This document shows, piece by piece, positions 1 through 12,832 of a stretch of DNA of 64,000 bases (positions within the stretch are counted from its first letter, which is position 1; the number at the start of each line of letters is the position of its first letter). The notes under the pieces were generated by a model. The model saw only the letters and a list, made by a program, of their open reading frames with translations. It did no database searches and was not told where the DNA came from. Source of the stretch: Planococcus citri (taxonomy: Eukaryota > Arthropoda > Insecta > Hemiptera > Pseudococcidae). The translations under genes and the position numbers were made by a program. The DNA is taken from NCBI RefSeq assembly GCF_950023065.1, contig NC_088680.1:23424559-23488558 (forward strand), in the 5' to 3' direction.

Positions 1-120
1 ATATCCTTTTCAAGTTAGAAGGTAGAAAGGTCTGAAATTCAAAATTTGTTCAAGTTCACAGTGATATTTATACTAAACGGTTATCAGTACCCGTGATGTA
101 CCTTTACGCGTCAAATAGAA

Positions 121-470
121 TAGTTGACATTTGACATAGTTGACATGTCAACTATGTCAACTATGTCAAATGAATTGGCCAATCAAAATTCATTTTAAAA
201 AATCAGATTTCCTCCAGCCACTCATGATGTCAACAATTTATATTTTTATTTTCAATTTCTGATTTTGATTTCTTGTTTCATTCTCATGTTGTCATGTAGA
301 AATTTCCAAATTTTTCGAATTTTTAATAAAACTGGCAAATTTACAATGTTTTTTTGTAATAATAATGAATTTGACGTAGTTGACACATAAAAATATGTTG
401 ACATGTCAACTATGGTTTTTTGACTTGACATAGTTGACGCCAAGTTGACGTCAACTATGTCAAATTTTTA
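121..470. repeat. Cluster of TTGAC/GTCAA inverted repeats
   Basis: The word TAGTTGACAT and its complement recur through this stretch. Positions 131-160 form a perfect 30-bp palindrome built from TTGACATAGTTGACA and its reverse complement. A second, interrupted inverted repeat joins 425-438 (TTGACATAGTTGAC) to 450-463, with a TTGACGTCAA palindrome between. A third remnant lies near 370-415. The flanks read GGCCAA near both sides (about 176 and 477), so this may be a small inverted-repeat element about 350 bp long, but no target duplication was found. Confidence 0.6.
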
Positions 471-1706
471 GTTGACGGCCAACACTGATTCAGTACCTAT
501 TACAAAATTTGTATAGTATACCTAGTAAATCAGTTTACAACCTTTAACGTTTGATTGTTTGTAATGAAAACAGTGTTATTGGTGATGGATTTTTACCCAA
601 AATTTCTCCATTTTCCCCCAGAAAATAGCTCATAAAACAAACACACTCCTGAAATACAATTTTTAAGTGGTTGGGAGATTTCATTTTTGTACCAACTCAA
701 AATCTGTTTTAATCGAAATAGTTTTTCATCATTTTATAACGTGATATTTCAGTCTAAACCTCTCAAAAAACAAGATTTTCAAGGCTATAAATTCAACTAA
801 TCCGATTGAACGTATTTTTCAGGAATTTCTTTCAGCACTGTAGGTAGAGGTACATCTCATTGATAATTGTTCAATTATTTTTAGTGAGATGACACAGAGG
901 TCAGGTTTTGAATTAATTTAATACATAATATGGTCTCTGTTTCATCTCTATTTTTTTTTTTTTTTTTTCAATGGAGAATGATAAAATTGAAAAATATGAT
1001 AGGGAAAAGCTAGCAGATGAAAAATTGAATGAAGGGGCGTTCAATTTTCCTGTTGAAAAACACTTGTACTTTCAGTTCCTGCAATACTTTCCGTTTCATG
1101 TTGAAATTAGGAATCAAGAAATCAAAATTTCAAATACTAGGTATCCTTTTCCCGTTTTATGTACGAGTGCGAGTACAGCTGCATCGTCAGTGCACTTTAG
1201 CTTATCATTAAGGAACAAAAATATTAAGCTATGATATAAGAATTATTGTTAAAGGTACAAGTGGTTTTCTGTCTCTTATCAGCTATTTTACAGATAACTC
1301 GAAACACTGGTTTTTAAATTAATTTTCCTAGATAGTTCTTTTCTCTACACTTCTTTAAAATTGAAATAGAAAAATAGCTTTGGAATTTTCATTCATAAAT
1401 ATGTCGGTATTTCAATAAAAGAATGATTTCTGGAGAAAAAAATTGAAGAAATCCTTCTGTTATCAAATGAAACAAAATTTTCTATTTTTGTTCGAAAAGA
1501 ATACCCCTCTCCTACCATTTTCATAAAATAACTGTATAACATTTACGTAGAAATTTTGAAAATTTTTAAAAATCATCTAAAATTTGAAATTTACACTTTT
1601 TTTAAACTCGAAAATCCCCCCCTCCCTCTCAAAAATATGGAATCCGAGAGTGTCATACATAAAATTTCAAATTGTGTAGTACAAATGTCTGTTTAATTTC
1701 GTTCTA
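471..1706. other. Non-coding AT-rich stretch
   Basis: No exon-like open frame, RNA gene or clear repeat was seen. The only features are homopolymer runs such as the T-tract near 951-969. Confidence 0.5.
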
Positions 1707-2622
1707 GAGGGCTAGTATGCTTAAAAAAAAATTGGAAAAAGTATCCAAAAATTGAACAAAAAATAACCAAAAAACGTACGAGAGAAAGTGAACAAAATAT
1801 TTTAACGTAAAAAAAATCGCAACTTCACAAGAAAAACAAAACTTTTCAATTCAATTTAACGCCAAAAAAAAATGAAACAAAACGTTACAATTTGAGTAAA
1901 ACCCAATGTTACTGTAAAACTTGATCGAAGCTTTGGCAATTTCAGCAAAAATCAAGACTTTTTGACAATTTTTTGGTACAGACGTGATACATTTTCACAA
2001 TTATTTTTGTCAACAAAGTGAGACTATTTCGCAACTTTTTGGCAATTTTTGAATAAAAAGTCAAACTTTTCGGAATTTTTATCAAAAAAAAGGAAAATTT
2101 TCAGCAAAAATACGAGCTTTAATGGCATTTTTGACAAATGGTGAGACTTTTAGCTATTTTTAGATGAATTTAAGACAATTAGAATAGCAAAATGGCAAGG
2201 CTTTTCATCAATTTTGAACAAAAAAAGGAGAACTGTAGGTAGCAATTTATGAAAAAAAATTATTTTTAGCGATTTTAGGTAAAAGCACAAAACTTTTTTA
2301 GCAATTCTGGTAAAAAAAACGAGTTTACTTTTTTGCAATTGGACCTATGTGTGAGAAAATATTTTTTTTCCGAAATTTTTGTCAAAAAACAAGGCTTTTT
2401 TACAATTTTTCAAAAAAAACAGACTTTTAAGTAGTTTCTGTCAAAAAAAGTGAAAATTTTTGACATTTTTCGCCAAAACAATACTGTTTTTGGCAGCAAG
2501 CAAGACTGGGACAGCTGATTTTTTTTTCAAACAACTTTGGTGACCAAAATTTGAAAAAAGTAACCAAAAGTCACTTTAGTAACTTGTTTACTTAAAGTTC
2601 AAGGAACCGAGGACGAGCCCTG
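1707..2622 (+). repeat. A-rich dispersed repeat, copy 1
   Basis: The stretch is made of degenerate units of about 30 bp resembling GCAAAAATGAGACTTTTTGG. It ends with repeated AGTAACC/AGTAACTT words and the terminal word ACGAGCCCTG (2613-2622). The same internal units and the same AGTAACC-rich tail occur at 48756-50236 and 53770-54870, so this is an interspersed family rather than local low complexity. The left end, GAGGGCTAGT at 1707, is only an approximate mirror of the right end. No exact target duplication is visible. Confidence 0.5.
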
Positions 2623-5475
2623 CGTTTTGTTTTTGGAAGCTCAATCAGGAAACAGAAGAAAGAACGGCATCATTACTCCTCGTTCTGAATCTGATTTTAT
2701 TAGAAATTGAGAAAAAAGTGCATTGAGGTTTTTTGTTCAATTAAAAAAATTGTGGAAATATTTCGTTTCACCGGAGTTGAATTTCCAAGCGAAGATATCG
2801 AGAGAAAAGTTCATTTTATGCATTTTTCAGGGAAGCAAAAAACTGAGATTCAACTAATGTAAAAACTCAGAAACGTAGAAAATGTGTTTCTTTCTGGAAA
2901 TTGAAAGCCAAAGGGGATCATATGAGACGACTTTTAGAGTTGATACTAGAAAAAAAAATTAGCTGTACCTGCACCAGAGATATGGTCACCTAAAAATAAA
3001 TGAACTTGGAAAATATGTTGAATAAGATAAGTCGGAAAATTAAAATTAAAATTTCAAAAAAAATCCTCATTTCCAAGTAGAAAATGTACGGAGCATTTTG
3101 AAGTAGCAAATTTGTTTAAAAACGAACAATTTATCAATCTTTGGCTGGATTTTTTTACCTTTCATTCTGGGAGAAAAATATAAAAGTCTAGAAGAGAAAT
3201 ACCAATATACATATATCGAGAAGAGCTTTAGATGGAACCTGAATTTTACAGAACGGGTTCCGTAAAGCACTAATTTGAATTTTTCAACACTTTTATTTTT
3301 ACTCATTTTCAAAAAAATGATACTTTTTTCGAAATTTCGTGTTGAGTTGAAATTTTGTGCAATTTGCTGAGCAGAGAGTTTGCTTTCAAGTAGGCAAGGA
3401 TTTTTTGAAGTACATATTAGAACATTCTGATTATTTTGTATTAATTTTTTGGAAGAAATCACAAGAAATCTTCGTCATGCGAGCTGAAAAAATCTAAATT
3501 TCCATTAAGTTAAAAAATTACGATGGCTACATTTTTTGAAAACGAATTATGTGCTTCAAAAACCGGTAGATTTTTTTGGGTATGCTGAACTTTGCTTTCC
3601 TTTTGAAAAAACCAATTAAAAACCCAAGTGATTTAGTTTGCAATTCGCATTACAGAAACCTTAAAAATTCTACAACCTAATTTAAACTCTCGGATTAACA
3701 TTTTCTGGAAGATTTCTCATACCTTTACCTACATTGGTAATTTCCCATTCGCACTTCACCACATCAATGAAATTCCTCCAATCGTGAAATGAATACCTAT
3801 TACACACTGGTATCAGGCTGTCACTGCACAGTCGATGATTAACCGGCTAAAAACTTCTCATTCCACCCACCTATCGGTTCTGTCTACACGCACCATTCTA
3901 ATCACGATAATCAGAGACCCGTTGACTACAGGAATTTCATTAATAACACGACCAAACAGAGCAAGCAGCAGCAACAGCTGTGCGATTTCTCAACACCGAC
4001 TTCGACAATCGACATCGTTCGACGGAAATGAATATTGAATAATACCAGTTCGTATACTTAGGTATCATGCCATCGATCATTGTAGGTATTCACATTGTAA
4101 ACCACAGAAATTCTTCTCTTTTCGCATTCGCATATAGGTAAAGGTACCTGGGGCACAACGAAAAAAGAAAACGCCTTCTCAAGGTGAAATTTTCGAGGCT
4201 CGAATGTGTTTTCGTAATTGTCGCGGCGTTTTCTCAGTTCTCACGTACAATACGTGGAAAAAAGCTAACCAACGTCGGGGTCAAAATTCATAAATTTTGT
4301 TTCGTTCTTCCGAGGTCACCAAAATTACGATGACCATCGCGAATAGGTGAATGAAACGCTACACCCGAGGATATTCGTTCAACATGAATCATTCTCGATA
4401 CACCCTCGATCAAAAGTATACGCGAAAATCCAATGCCTCGTTCAATATAGATCTTTCTTTTTTCTTCATAATTGCAATTAAATTCGCGAACGAGTATACG
4501 CGAGATAATTTTATCAAAGATATAACGCGAAAAACCAGCAAGGTTTAGCAAGGTGAATACATGCTTATTGTTTTTGCCCTTCAATTATCCTCAGCGTCAT
4601 TTTGGTACAGTTGAAATATTATTAGGTCGTTAATCGCCTTTAGACTAAAACCTGGTTTTTTAATATATCGTAATCGCCTCCTCCTTCCCTTACTGATTAT
4701 CATACGTCACACGGTAGCACTTTCTATTCTTTTTGACATTTGAAGAAAAACAACAATTTGACGTCTGAATGAGTACGATTCGCCCCGAAGGGACGTTTTT
4801 TCTCTTATAATACCCATACGTACAACCTTGTTAAAAGTATATCTTGGAATATAACAGGGTAATTACGGTCATTCAGTCATTGAACACCACAATCGTGCTC
4901 GCAATTAAACCCGCCATAATAACGATCGTTTCGTAATTTTATATACACTCTTTTATCATCATAGACCTGCCAAAAAAAATCACTCTCGGAAATTCGCATT
5001 TCATGGCTTTCAAGCTGCAATGGATGGCCAATGTTCATTGTCCCCCTATGTGCATTACATTCGTTCATATAGGAACTCTTGGTGTTGTTGGACTACGGAA
5101 AGATAAAATACGAGTATCTAAATTAATCATACACGCTGATTAATCCGTTAAAATATATCTCAATACCGCGCGAAATTTTTAATAATTTTACCCAAGGTTA
5201 TTCGACCCTGACATTGTTCGAGAAATTTAACATCACTTTTGTACCAATTCATAGCATTTAATCACCTTCTCCTTCCCCTCCTTCCTCTACAGACGTTATT
5301 TTTTTATCTCGCGTTTACGAGAGTTTTTTTTATGTGTACAAAATAGACCATTTAAACCCACTACCACGCCATGCCACATGAATATATAGATAAATAGGTC
5401 ATGTATGTAGTATGTACTATTATGATAGGTGTAGGTTCGTTTATTAATCATAATATCAAATATGTGTGTTTTCAG
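2623..5475. other. Upstream region of G6PD; no confirmed exon
   Basis: Nothing recognisable as protein coding was found. From about 3830 to 5300 the base composition is less A/T-extreme and richer in CpG than the flanks, as expected for a promoter or 5' untranslated region. The missing first exon of G6PD may lie here, but no ATG plus splice donor of the right phase could be singled out. Confidence 0.35.
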
Positions 5476-8400
5476 AGTGCTCCCCGGAAGCCATAGAATT
5501 GATAAGGAAGTCAATTCACTCGCCGCAGCCAGACCATCCTCATTTAGATGAAATTAATCCGCATATATTCGTCATTTTAGGAGCTTCGGTATGCAATAAA
5601 CTGATAAATGCACCTAGACCGAAAAAATAGCTATTTTTTATTTACAGTCGAGTGATTTTTTTTCAGGGTGATTTAGCCAAGAAAAAAATATACCCTACGT
5701 TATGGTGGTTGTTCAAAGATAACTTGTTACCAGTCAATACGCATTTTTACGGATACGCCAGGAGTAAATTAAGCATTCCTCAAATCAGAAAGCAATGCGA
5801 TCCTTACATGAATGTGAGTATAATTTGAATAATTTCGATACCAAACCTGTATTGAATTTTAAGTAAAATCAAAACTTTTAAAACCATTTGATTGCTTAAG
5901 TATTGGAAAAAAATGAAACTGATATTATTTAGGTATTTTTTGGATAAAATAATATTTCATAAAAATCCCAAGAAATTAAAACATTTAACTACAAAAAACT
6001 TCAAAAAAATAATTCCAGATTTTTATACATTTTCAAAGAGTTGATTTTGACACAAGGGCTAGTCAGTGGCGTAGCCAGGATTTTTCCAAGGAGGGGGGGG
6101 GGGAGGGCGGATTTTTAGATATGAAAACTCAACATTTGAAGTACCTAATTATCTGAAAATCCTTCTTAATTTTGGAGCAAAGCGAGAGCGGAAACTTTTT
6201 GAAAAAATTGTTTCAAAGAACGAAAAAAACACAAACGCTCCCCCTTTGCTTTGACACTGGGGCCAGTTTTAATCATTTTTGGAAATATGCAATTCAAGTT
6301 TCACCACCCACCTCCCCTCTATTCAGACCTTCCTGTGATCATATGTATTTGCTTGAAGCTTTTCTTCAAACGCAAATCTTTTACGGACAAATTGAGTCAC
6401 TTTTTTTGAAATATTTGTACAGCAATTGATCTGTTTACAATTGAATCGAATCATTCACAACCGATTGGCGATTGAACAAATTGATCGATTCCTAGGTGAA
6501 TCACTCGCGAACGAATTGAATAATTTTTGGTGAATTATTCGCGAACGAATCGATTCATTTACTTGATTTTTGGTGAATCATTCGCGAACGAATTGATTAA
6601 TATAAATTGGTGAATCATTTGCGAACGAATTGAACATTTTTAGTGAATCATTCACGAACGAATTCAATAATTTTTGGTGGATCATTCGCAAACGAATCGA
6701 TTTATTTACTTGATTTTTGGTGAATCATTCGCAAACGAATTGAATTTTTTAGAGAATCATTCGCGAACGAATTGAATCATTTTTGGTGAATCATTCGCGA
6801 ACGAATTAAATTTTTTAGAGAATCATTCGCGAACGAATTGAATCATTTTTGGTGAATCATTCGCAAACGAATTGAATCTTTTAGAGAATCATTCGCGAAC
6901 GAATTGAATCATTTTTGGTGAATCATTCTCGAACAAATCGAATCATTTTTGGTGAATCATTCGCGAATGAATCGATTTATTTACTTGATTTTTTTTTGGT
7001 AAATCATTCACGAACGACTTGAATAATTTTTGGTGAATCATTCGCAAACGAATTGAATGTTTTAGAGAGTCATTCGCGAACGAATTGAATCATTTTTGGT
7101 GAATCATTCGCGAACGAATCAATTTATTTAGTTAATTTTTTTGGTGAATCATTCACGATCACGAACGACTTGAATAATTTTTGGTGAATCATTCGCAAAC
7201 GAATTGAATTTTTTAGAGAATCATTCGCGAACGAATTGAATCATTTTTGGTGAATCATTCGCGAACGAATTGAATCATTTTTGGTGAATCATTCGCGAAC
7301 GAATCGATTTATAAATTGAAAAATCATCAATTTGTTCGCGAATGGTTCTTTCAAAAAATTGATCAATGCGTTCAAGAATGATTCCCCTAAATGAATACTC
7401 TTACGAATAATTCACTGTGAATTGAACCAATGTACAAACATACACAGTACGTACACAATTCGTTTGAAAACAGATCCAAGATCCACTCGTTAATAAACGA
7501 TTCGTTAGGAATGATGGAGACTTTGTGAGATTTCAAGTCTCATCGAACCCGAGAATTTAATAAGGAAGAAAACGAAATTTGAGTCAAATGCTCACTTGAA
7601 TTGGGAACATGAACTTCACTTCTCCCTGCAACAAACTTTCAAACTCCGTTTTCCATTCGAAATGGCTAAACGAAAAATCAGTTTGAAAATGAAAAAAAAA
7701 AATCATCAATTTGCAGAAACAATTTCACTCCCTCCTCCTCTCATCTTCAGAATTATTGCAAATCTCTTAGCATTGTGTATTGAGACACGTGGTTTCGATT
7801 TACGAAAAAAAATCAATTTTTAGAATTAATAACCGAAAAAATACTCGCATCGCTTGTTTAATTTGGTAACTGATCAAAATGTTATCTTAAAATTGATAAC
7901 TTGAATCGAATTATTTTGATTTTCTTTGCTCATTAGCCGCATTTCATATTGTTTGTTTATTCACATAGGTATTTGAATTTGCAGTTCACAAGGAAACGTA
8001 AGAAATCGCGATAAAATATTTTTGTCAGGTGTCGAAACAAGCACGAACAATTACCAATATTTTTTCATCAAAAATGTTGAAATTTAGGGATTTTTTAATT
8101 TTTTGTGAGAAAAACTGGCCCTTTGTTAATATTTTTACAAGAAAAAAATAATAATTAAAATTTGATAATTCGACCGAAAAAAGCATGAATAGGTAACCTT
8201 ACTTAAGAATGGTACAAATTGTAGGTGTAGTCTGTTTAAAAAATCTCGACTAAAAATACCAAAAAAAAATAATCTTCGACTTCATCAATAAATGTAGAAA
8301 TTTCATTCTTTTCTCAATACAAAAATATCATCCCATTAAAAAAACACACACATCTCAACCACTATTTTATCCGCAGGTAAAACCCGAAGAAATGGACGAC

Positions 8401-11400
8401 TACACCGAATTTTGGAACCTGAACAAATACGTAGCCGGCTCATACGAAAACCCCAGAGACTTCGAAGCGCTAAACGACGAATTATGCAAACAAGAGATCA
8501 AAGGAAGAGGAAACCGAATATTCTATCTCGCATTACCACCTTCAGTATTCGAACCAGTTACCAAAAACATAAGCACTAATCTAACTGCTAAAAAGTAAGT
8601 CTTCTCATCCTTTAGAAAAGGCTCACACAACATGCAGTAAATTTGCATCACTTCTAACTTATTTTCCTTCCTTTTTCGTTTAGCGGATGGACTCGAGTAA
8701 TTATCGAAAAACCATTCGGCAAAGACGCCGAAAGTTCGGCCTTGTTATCCAAACACTTGGAGAGCCTGTTCACCGAAGAGCAAATTTACAGAATCGATCA
8801 CTACTTAGGCAAAGAAATGGTTCAGAATTTAATGGTATTAAGGTACTGCACACGTTCGCAAGGAGTATTATAAAAAAACCAGTTTCTTATTTAATATTTT
8901 TTAATGATTAATTAAGTCTCAATGACGTCGAGGTTCTCGTATGATTGTACACGAGCGAGTGTGCGAGTATTTCGCCAACGTGAACCTTTTCGCTACCTTA
9001 GGTACTAAAAAAGAGTTCGCAGAAAAACGTGGAACGAGATCACTTTCGTTCCCTTCACCTCGCTGTTTCAGACTACACTGACCCATCTCTACCTCATTAT
9101 TTATGTCTTTCAGTCTGTAGGCTATTCTTAAATACTGTCAATTTTGTTTTGTTCCTCGTTTATTATCAATGGTGAGTTTATTTTCAGTTCCTTTGATAAA
9201 TGGGATATTTCGACAGATTCGGAAATCGTTTCTTCAGTCCGTCTTGGAGTCGAGAATGCATCGCTAGCGTACAAATAACATTTAAGGAATCTTTCGGCAC
9301 CCAAGGACGTGGAGGGTATTTCGACGAGTTCGGTATCATTCGAGATGTAATGCAGAACCACTTGCTACAGATTTTGAGCTTGGTAGCCATGGAGAAACCA
9401 GCCAGCACGCATCCGGATGATATTAGAAATGAAAAGGTGAGCCCAATATATTGTCCAATAAGACGTATCAAAAGCTCATCTTTTTCACAACTCGACGCAC
9501 AATTTTTTTCTCTCTTAATAACTTCAAACCTCATCTATAAAAAATACCAATACCATTCCAGGTAAAAGTACTCAAATGTATTCCACCCATCCAACTGGAA
9601 GATGTCGTATTAGGCCAATACGTCGGCAACCCGCAAGGCGACGGTGACGCGAAATTAGGCTATTTAGACGACGAATCAGTTCCCAAAGGCTCGAAAACCG
9701 CAACCTACGCATTGGCCGTCCTCAATATAAACAACGAACGATGGGACGGAGTTCCATTTATATTGAAATGTGGCAAAGGTACGCTTTTCAAACTCCTTTC
9801 GTATTCATTATAATATCAGTCAGATAATACAATATAAAAGGTGAAAAATTCCATCATCGATTTGCTATAGCTTCATTTACCTACTCGTATTACGTAACAC
9901 CGAAACGAAAATCCAATACCTCGGTTGCTATAGTTTTGTAAATCTTCGATTTGTTTAAACTACCAGTCACTAAAATTACCATACTGTAAAAATGTCCGAA
10001 CGATTATCCAAAATAGATAATTTGCATATTTAAGTTGTTTACATTTTGTCGGCCGGCGTAGTTCTCTCATTAAATCTGTATATTTTTTCCACGCAGCCTT
10101 AAACGAACGTAAAGCCGAAGTTAGGATACAGTATAACGATGTACCCGGAGACATATTCGAAGGTAAAACTAAACGAAATGAGCTCGTCATCAGGGTCCAG
10201 CCAGGAGAAGCGGTGTACTTAAAAATGATGAACAAAACGCCCGGTATGAGCTTCGAAATGGAGGAAAGCGAGTTAGATTTAACTTACGGTAGCAGGTATA
10301 AGGTACGTAAATTTATTTTTTTCTGCCAATAAAAATAGTCATTTTGATAGGTAGAAAAAAAAGGTAAATTAATTATGAGGATTTTTTTGTGTTTTCGCAG
10401 AATGTCAAATTACCCGACGCTTACGAAAGATTAATTTTGGATGTATTCTGCGGATCGCAGATGCATTTCGTTAGATCTGACGAATTATCCGAAGCTTGGA
10501 GGATTTTTACTCCTTTTTTGAAAGAAATCGAAGATAAACAAATCCCTCCGCTGCTTTACACGTAAGTTCAACAATGGTTCGATAGAAAAACATGGCAGCA
10601 ATCTGCGGTACTGTTGAACGAAAAAACGAGCTAAAAATTTACTTCACCAAAAAGCACGAGGATTTTGAAGAAAAATTAGACTGAAATCCGCGAGAAAGGT
10701 TTTCCAAAAGCTGGTATTTTTTATGAGCTAAAAAAGGTGAAGATGGCGAGGGGGAGAGGAGGGTGTAGAAAAAAAATCTATTCACCAAGAAAAGCGAATT
10801 TTTGAGCAGCTTTGGGCATTTTTGAATTTTAATAGAAGACTTGGAGGGCAACTGTTTCTTCCAATCCATTCAGTTTGGCTAAAAGTGTTTTTTGGGAGGG
10901 GGGGGGGTGGTTGAATTAACCTGAAATCAACCAATACGTCATATTCAAAGAGTAAACCACGTGTGAGGTTCCAAAAAATAAATCATTCAATAAAGTATGT
11001 AGTGCTTTCCATTTTTTGTTCAAAACATTTCAAAAAAGAGGGAGCATTCCAAAAAAAAACTATTCGTAGGTAATTTATGTACTTGCGAGAAATTTCATTC
11101 TTCCCAACTTTGTTCCCATTCATTTCTTTCGTAGGGCCCACAGTTCTTTCTAAAATGAATTTTTTTGTGAATCGTCTCGAGAAACCAATTTTGGAGAAAA
11201 AAATAACGAGTTTGACGAAAAAAACACACAACACAAGAAGAGAGCGAAAATTTTTCCACTGATTGCAGGTGATGAAAGACTGCATCATTTTGAGAACTCC
11301 AGAACGAAACAAAAATCAACTTTGGGCTTCTCTAATACATCAAAAGACCCCTTGAACCCAAAAAAATTTTTTTTGAAACTTGTGAAAAATTTTTAATTTT

Positions 11401-12832
11401 TTTAAACTTCGAATTCTCGAGTTGAACATTGACCTAAAATTTCAAAATTTTACCTACGTTCTGTTGAGGTTATTTGACCACAATGTTTTGCTAACCCACA
11501 ACAAAAAAAATGAGAAACGATCCACTATAAAAGTCAAAAGATCCCTTAGACTAAAAAAATTGGAAACGTGTGAAAATTTTTTAATTTTTTTAAACTTTGA
11601 ACTCTCAAGTTCAACATTGACCTAAAATTTCAAAATTTTACCCACGTTCTGTTGAGGTTATTCCACTACAACTTTTTGCTAGGCACCATCGAATTTCAAA
11701 AAAAAAAAAAAAAAAAAAAATGAAAAACGATTCACTATAAAAGTGACTTAAGTGAGCAATAAGTGCCGATGAGGTTTTCCAAAAAAAGGAAGCATCGTGT
11801 GTAAAAAAAAATGCATAGAACAATAGAGCAAAAAATTTCCATTTATTTCACTCTGATTCATTTTTGCCTTCGACGTAGATTTCGTAACATGAAAATGAGA
11901 ATCAAGAAGTTTCATTTGGATTTCTCAAAAAATGTGCTTTTTACATCTCCACAGCCTCCAGTGATTATTTCTTTGATATCGGATTTGATTTCCTCAAAAA
12001 GTACAACCCCACTTCCCCCTCAAAATTTTTTTAAAAAATCGAAAATCAGCTCAAAACACGTATTTACACAAAAAATTTCTCATATGTATTTTCAAAACTG
12101 TTTTTTTTTTTTTTTTGCAAAACCACCAATTTCACAGCGATCACAGCTTCCTGTAATTATTTCTCTGATATCGGATTTGATTTCCTCAAAAAATTCAACC
12201 CCCCCTTCCCACTCTCAAAAAAATTTTAAAAAAATCAAAAATCAGCACAAAAAACGTATACAAAAAGTGTCTCCTCATTTTATTCAAAACTGTATTTTTT
12301 TTGTTGCAAAACCACCAATTTCACAGTCACCCCCTCCCCCTCACTTCATAAATATGAGCGAATCTGATTTATATTGAGCTCAGTAGCGTACTCCCAGGTG
12401 GAAGGACGAAGGCTAAGTACAATTTCCCCCTTTCAAATAAAAATATTCAAGAGAGGAGAAATTATGAAACAGTTTGATTTTTTAAAAAATGTTGAGTCTC
12501 TGAAAAATATATTTCTGTAGGGCCTCAAATCAGAACTTCAGAACCAAATTTCACGCCCATCTCTTGTTTCTCACGTCTTTATAGACCAATATGCTCCGAT
12601 AATTGGGGAAATTGATAAGGAAACACGAAGATAGGGGATGTCAATAAAATAAAACTCACAATAAATTAATTCTCGGCTCTCGAGCAAACACTACCCATTT
12701 TCACAAAACTAATTTCCATCTTCTTTCCACAGCTACGGCTCCAGAGGACCACTCGAAGCGACCGAATTGCTCAGAAAATACAACTTTAAATATTACGGCT
12801 CGTACAAATGGACGCCCCCGACCACTAAATGA
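5476..12832 (+). CDS. G6PD: Glucose-6-phosphate 1-dehydrogenase (5' end missing)
   Basis: The enzyme oxidises glucose-6-phosphate to 6-phosphogluconolactone with NADP+, the entry step of the cytosolic oxidative pentose phosphate pathway. Exons read 5476-5588, 5667-5813, 8377-8594, 8684-8842, 9217-9436, 9562-9778, 10097-10302, 10401-10561 and 12733-12832, all with GT-AG introns and matching phases. They give about 512 residues, against 515 in human G6PD. Visible motifs, in order, are the NADP-binding GASGDLAKKK (about residue 35), EKPFG, the substrate-binding and catalytic RIDHYLGKEMVQN (about 195), GGYFDEFGIIRDVMQNH, CGKALNERKAEVR, and NVKLPDAYERLILDVFCGSQ; the protein ends YKWTPPTTK followed by TGA. 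The first exon seen opens mid-codon (phase 1) with no in-frame ATG, so a short 5' exon supplying the initiator methionine lies upstream. Introns 2 (5814-8376) and 8 (10562-12732) are large and repeat-filled. All key residues are present, so the gene appears functional. Confidence 0.96.
6064..6109 (+). mobile_element. hAT-like terminal fragment with G-tract
   Basis: CAGTGGCGTAGCCAGG is followed by a run of G. This resembles the CAGTGGCG-type terminal inverted repeats of hAT transposons that are common in arthropod genomes. No inverted partner (CCTGGCTACGCCACTG) was found nearby, so it is read as a one-ended remnant inside G6PD intron 2. A weaker look-alike, CAGTAGCGTACTCCCAGG, sits near 12380 in intron 8. 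Confidence 0.4.
6495..7311 (+). repeat. 34-bp minisatellite in G6PD intron 2
   Basis: About 23 tandem copies of a roughly 34-bp unit are present. The unit combines GGTGAATCATTCGCGAACGA and ATTGAATCATTTTT. Copies vary between GCGAACG, GCAAACG and CACGAACG; some are shortened, and others carry an extra ATTTACTTGATTTTT segment. The unit core ATTCGCGAACGAAT is nearly self-complementary. A degenerate inverted copy (TTCGCGAATGG) follows the array near 7336. Confidence 0.92.
11340..11735 (+). repeat. 187-bp tandem duplication in G6PD intron 8
   Basis: Two adjacent copies share CGTTCTGTTGAGGTTATT (at 11457 and 11644), GTTGAACATTGACC or its variant, and TCAAAATTTTACC. The copy spacing is about 187 bp. 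Divergence between copies is low to moderate by eye. Confidence 0.8.
11940..12335 (+). repeat. 192-bp tandem duplication in G6PD intron 8
   Basis: Two copies are anchored by GATATCGGATTTGATTTCCT at 11975 and 12167, and each ends with GCAAAACCACCAATTTCACA. The period is 192 bp. It creates a long open frame on the plus strand that is compositional, not a gene. Confidence 0.8.

Noticed and set aside
1707..2630. 8-bp target duplication around dispersed repeat copy 1
   Set aside because: The flanks share only a partial CGTT match, so no duplication was claimed.
3067..3462. 131-codon minus-strand frame
   Set aside because: Its residues are dominated by K, F, I and S from A/T-rich sequence. No splice context or family resemblance was found.
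9128..9565. Open frames on both strands over G6PD exon 5
   Set aside because: The minus-strand frames are shadows of the conserved plus-strand G6PD exon 9217-9436.
11811..12377. 188-codon open frame on the plus strand
   Set aside because: It lies inside G6PD intron 8, spans a 192-bp tandem duplication, and its peptide is two diverged copies of the same low-complexity segment.
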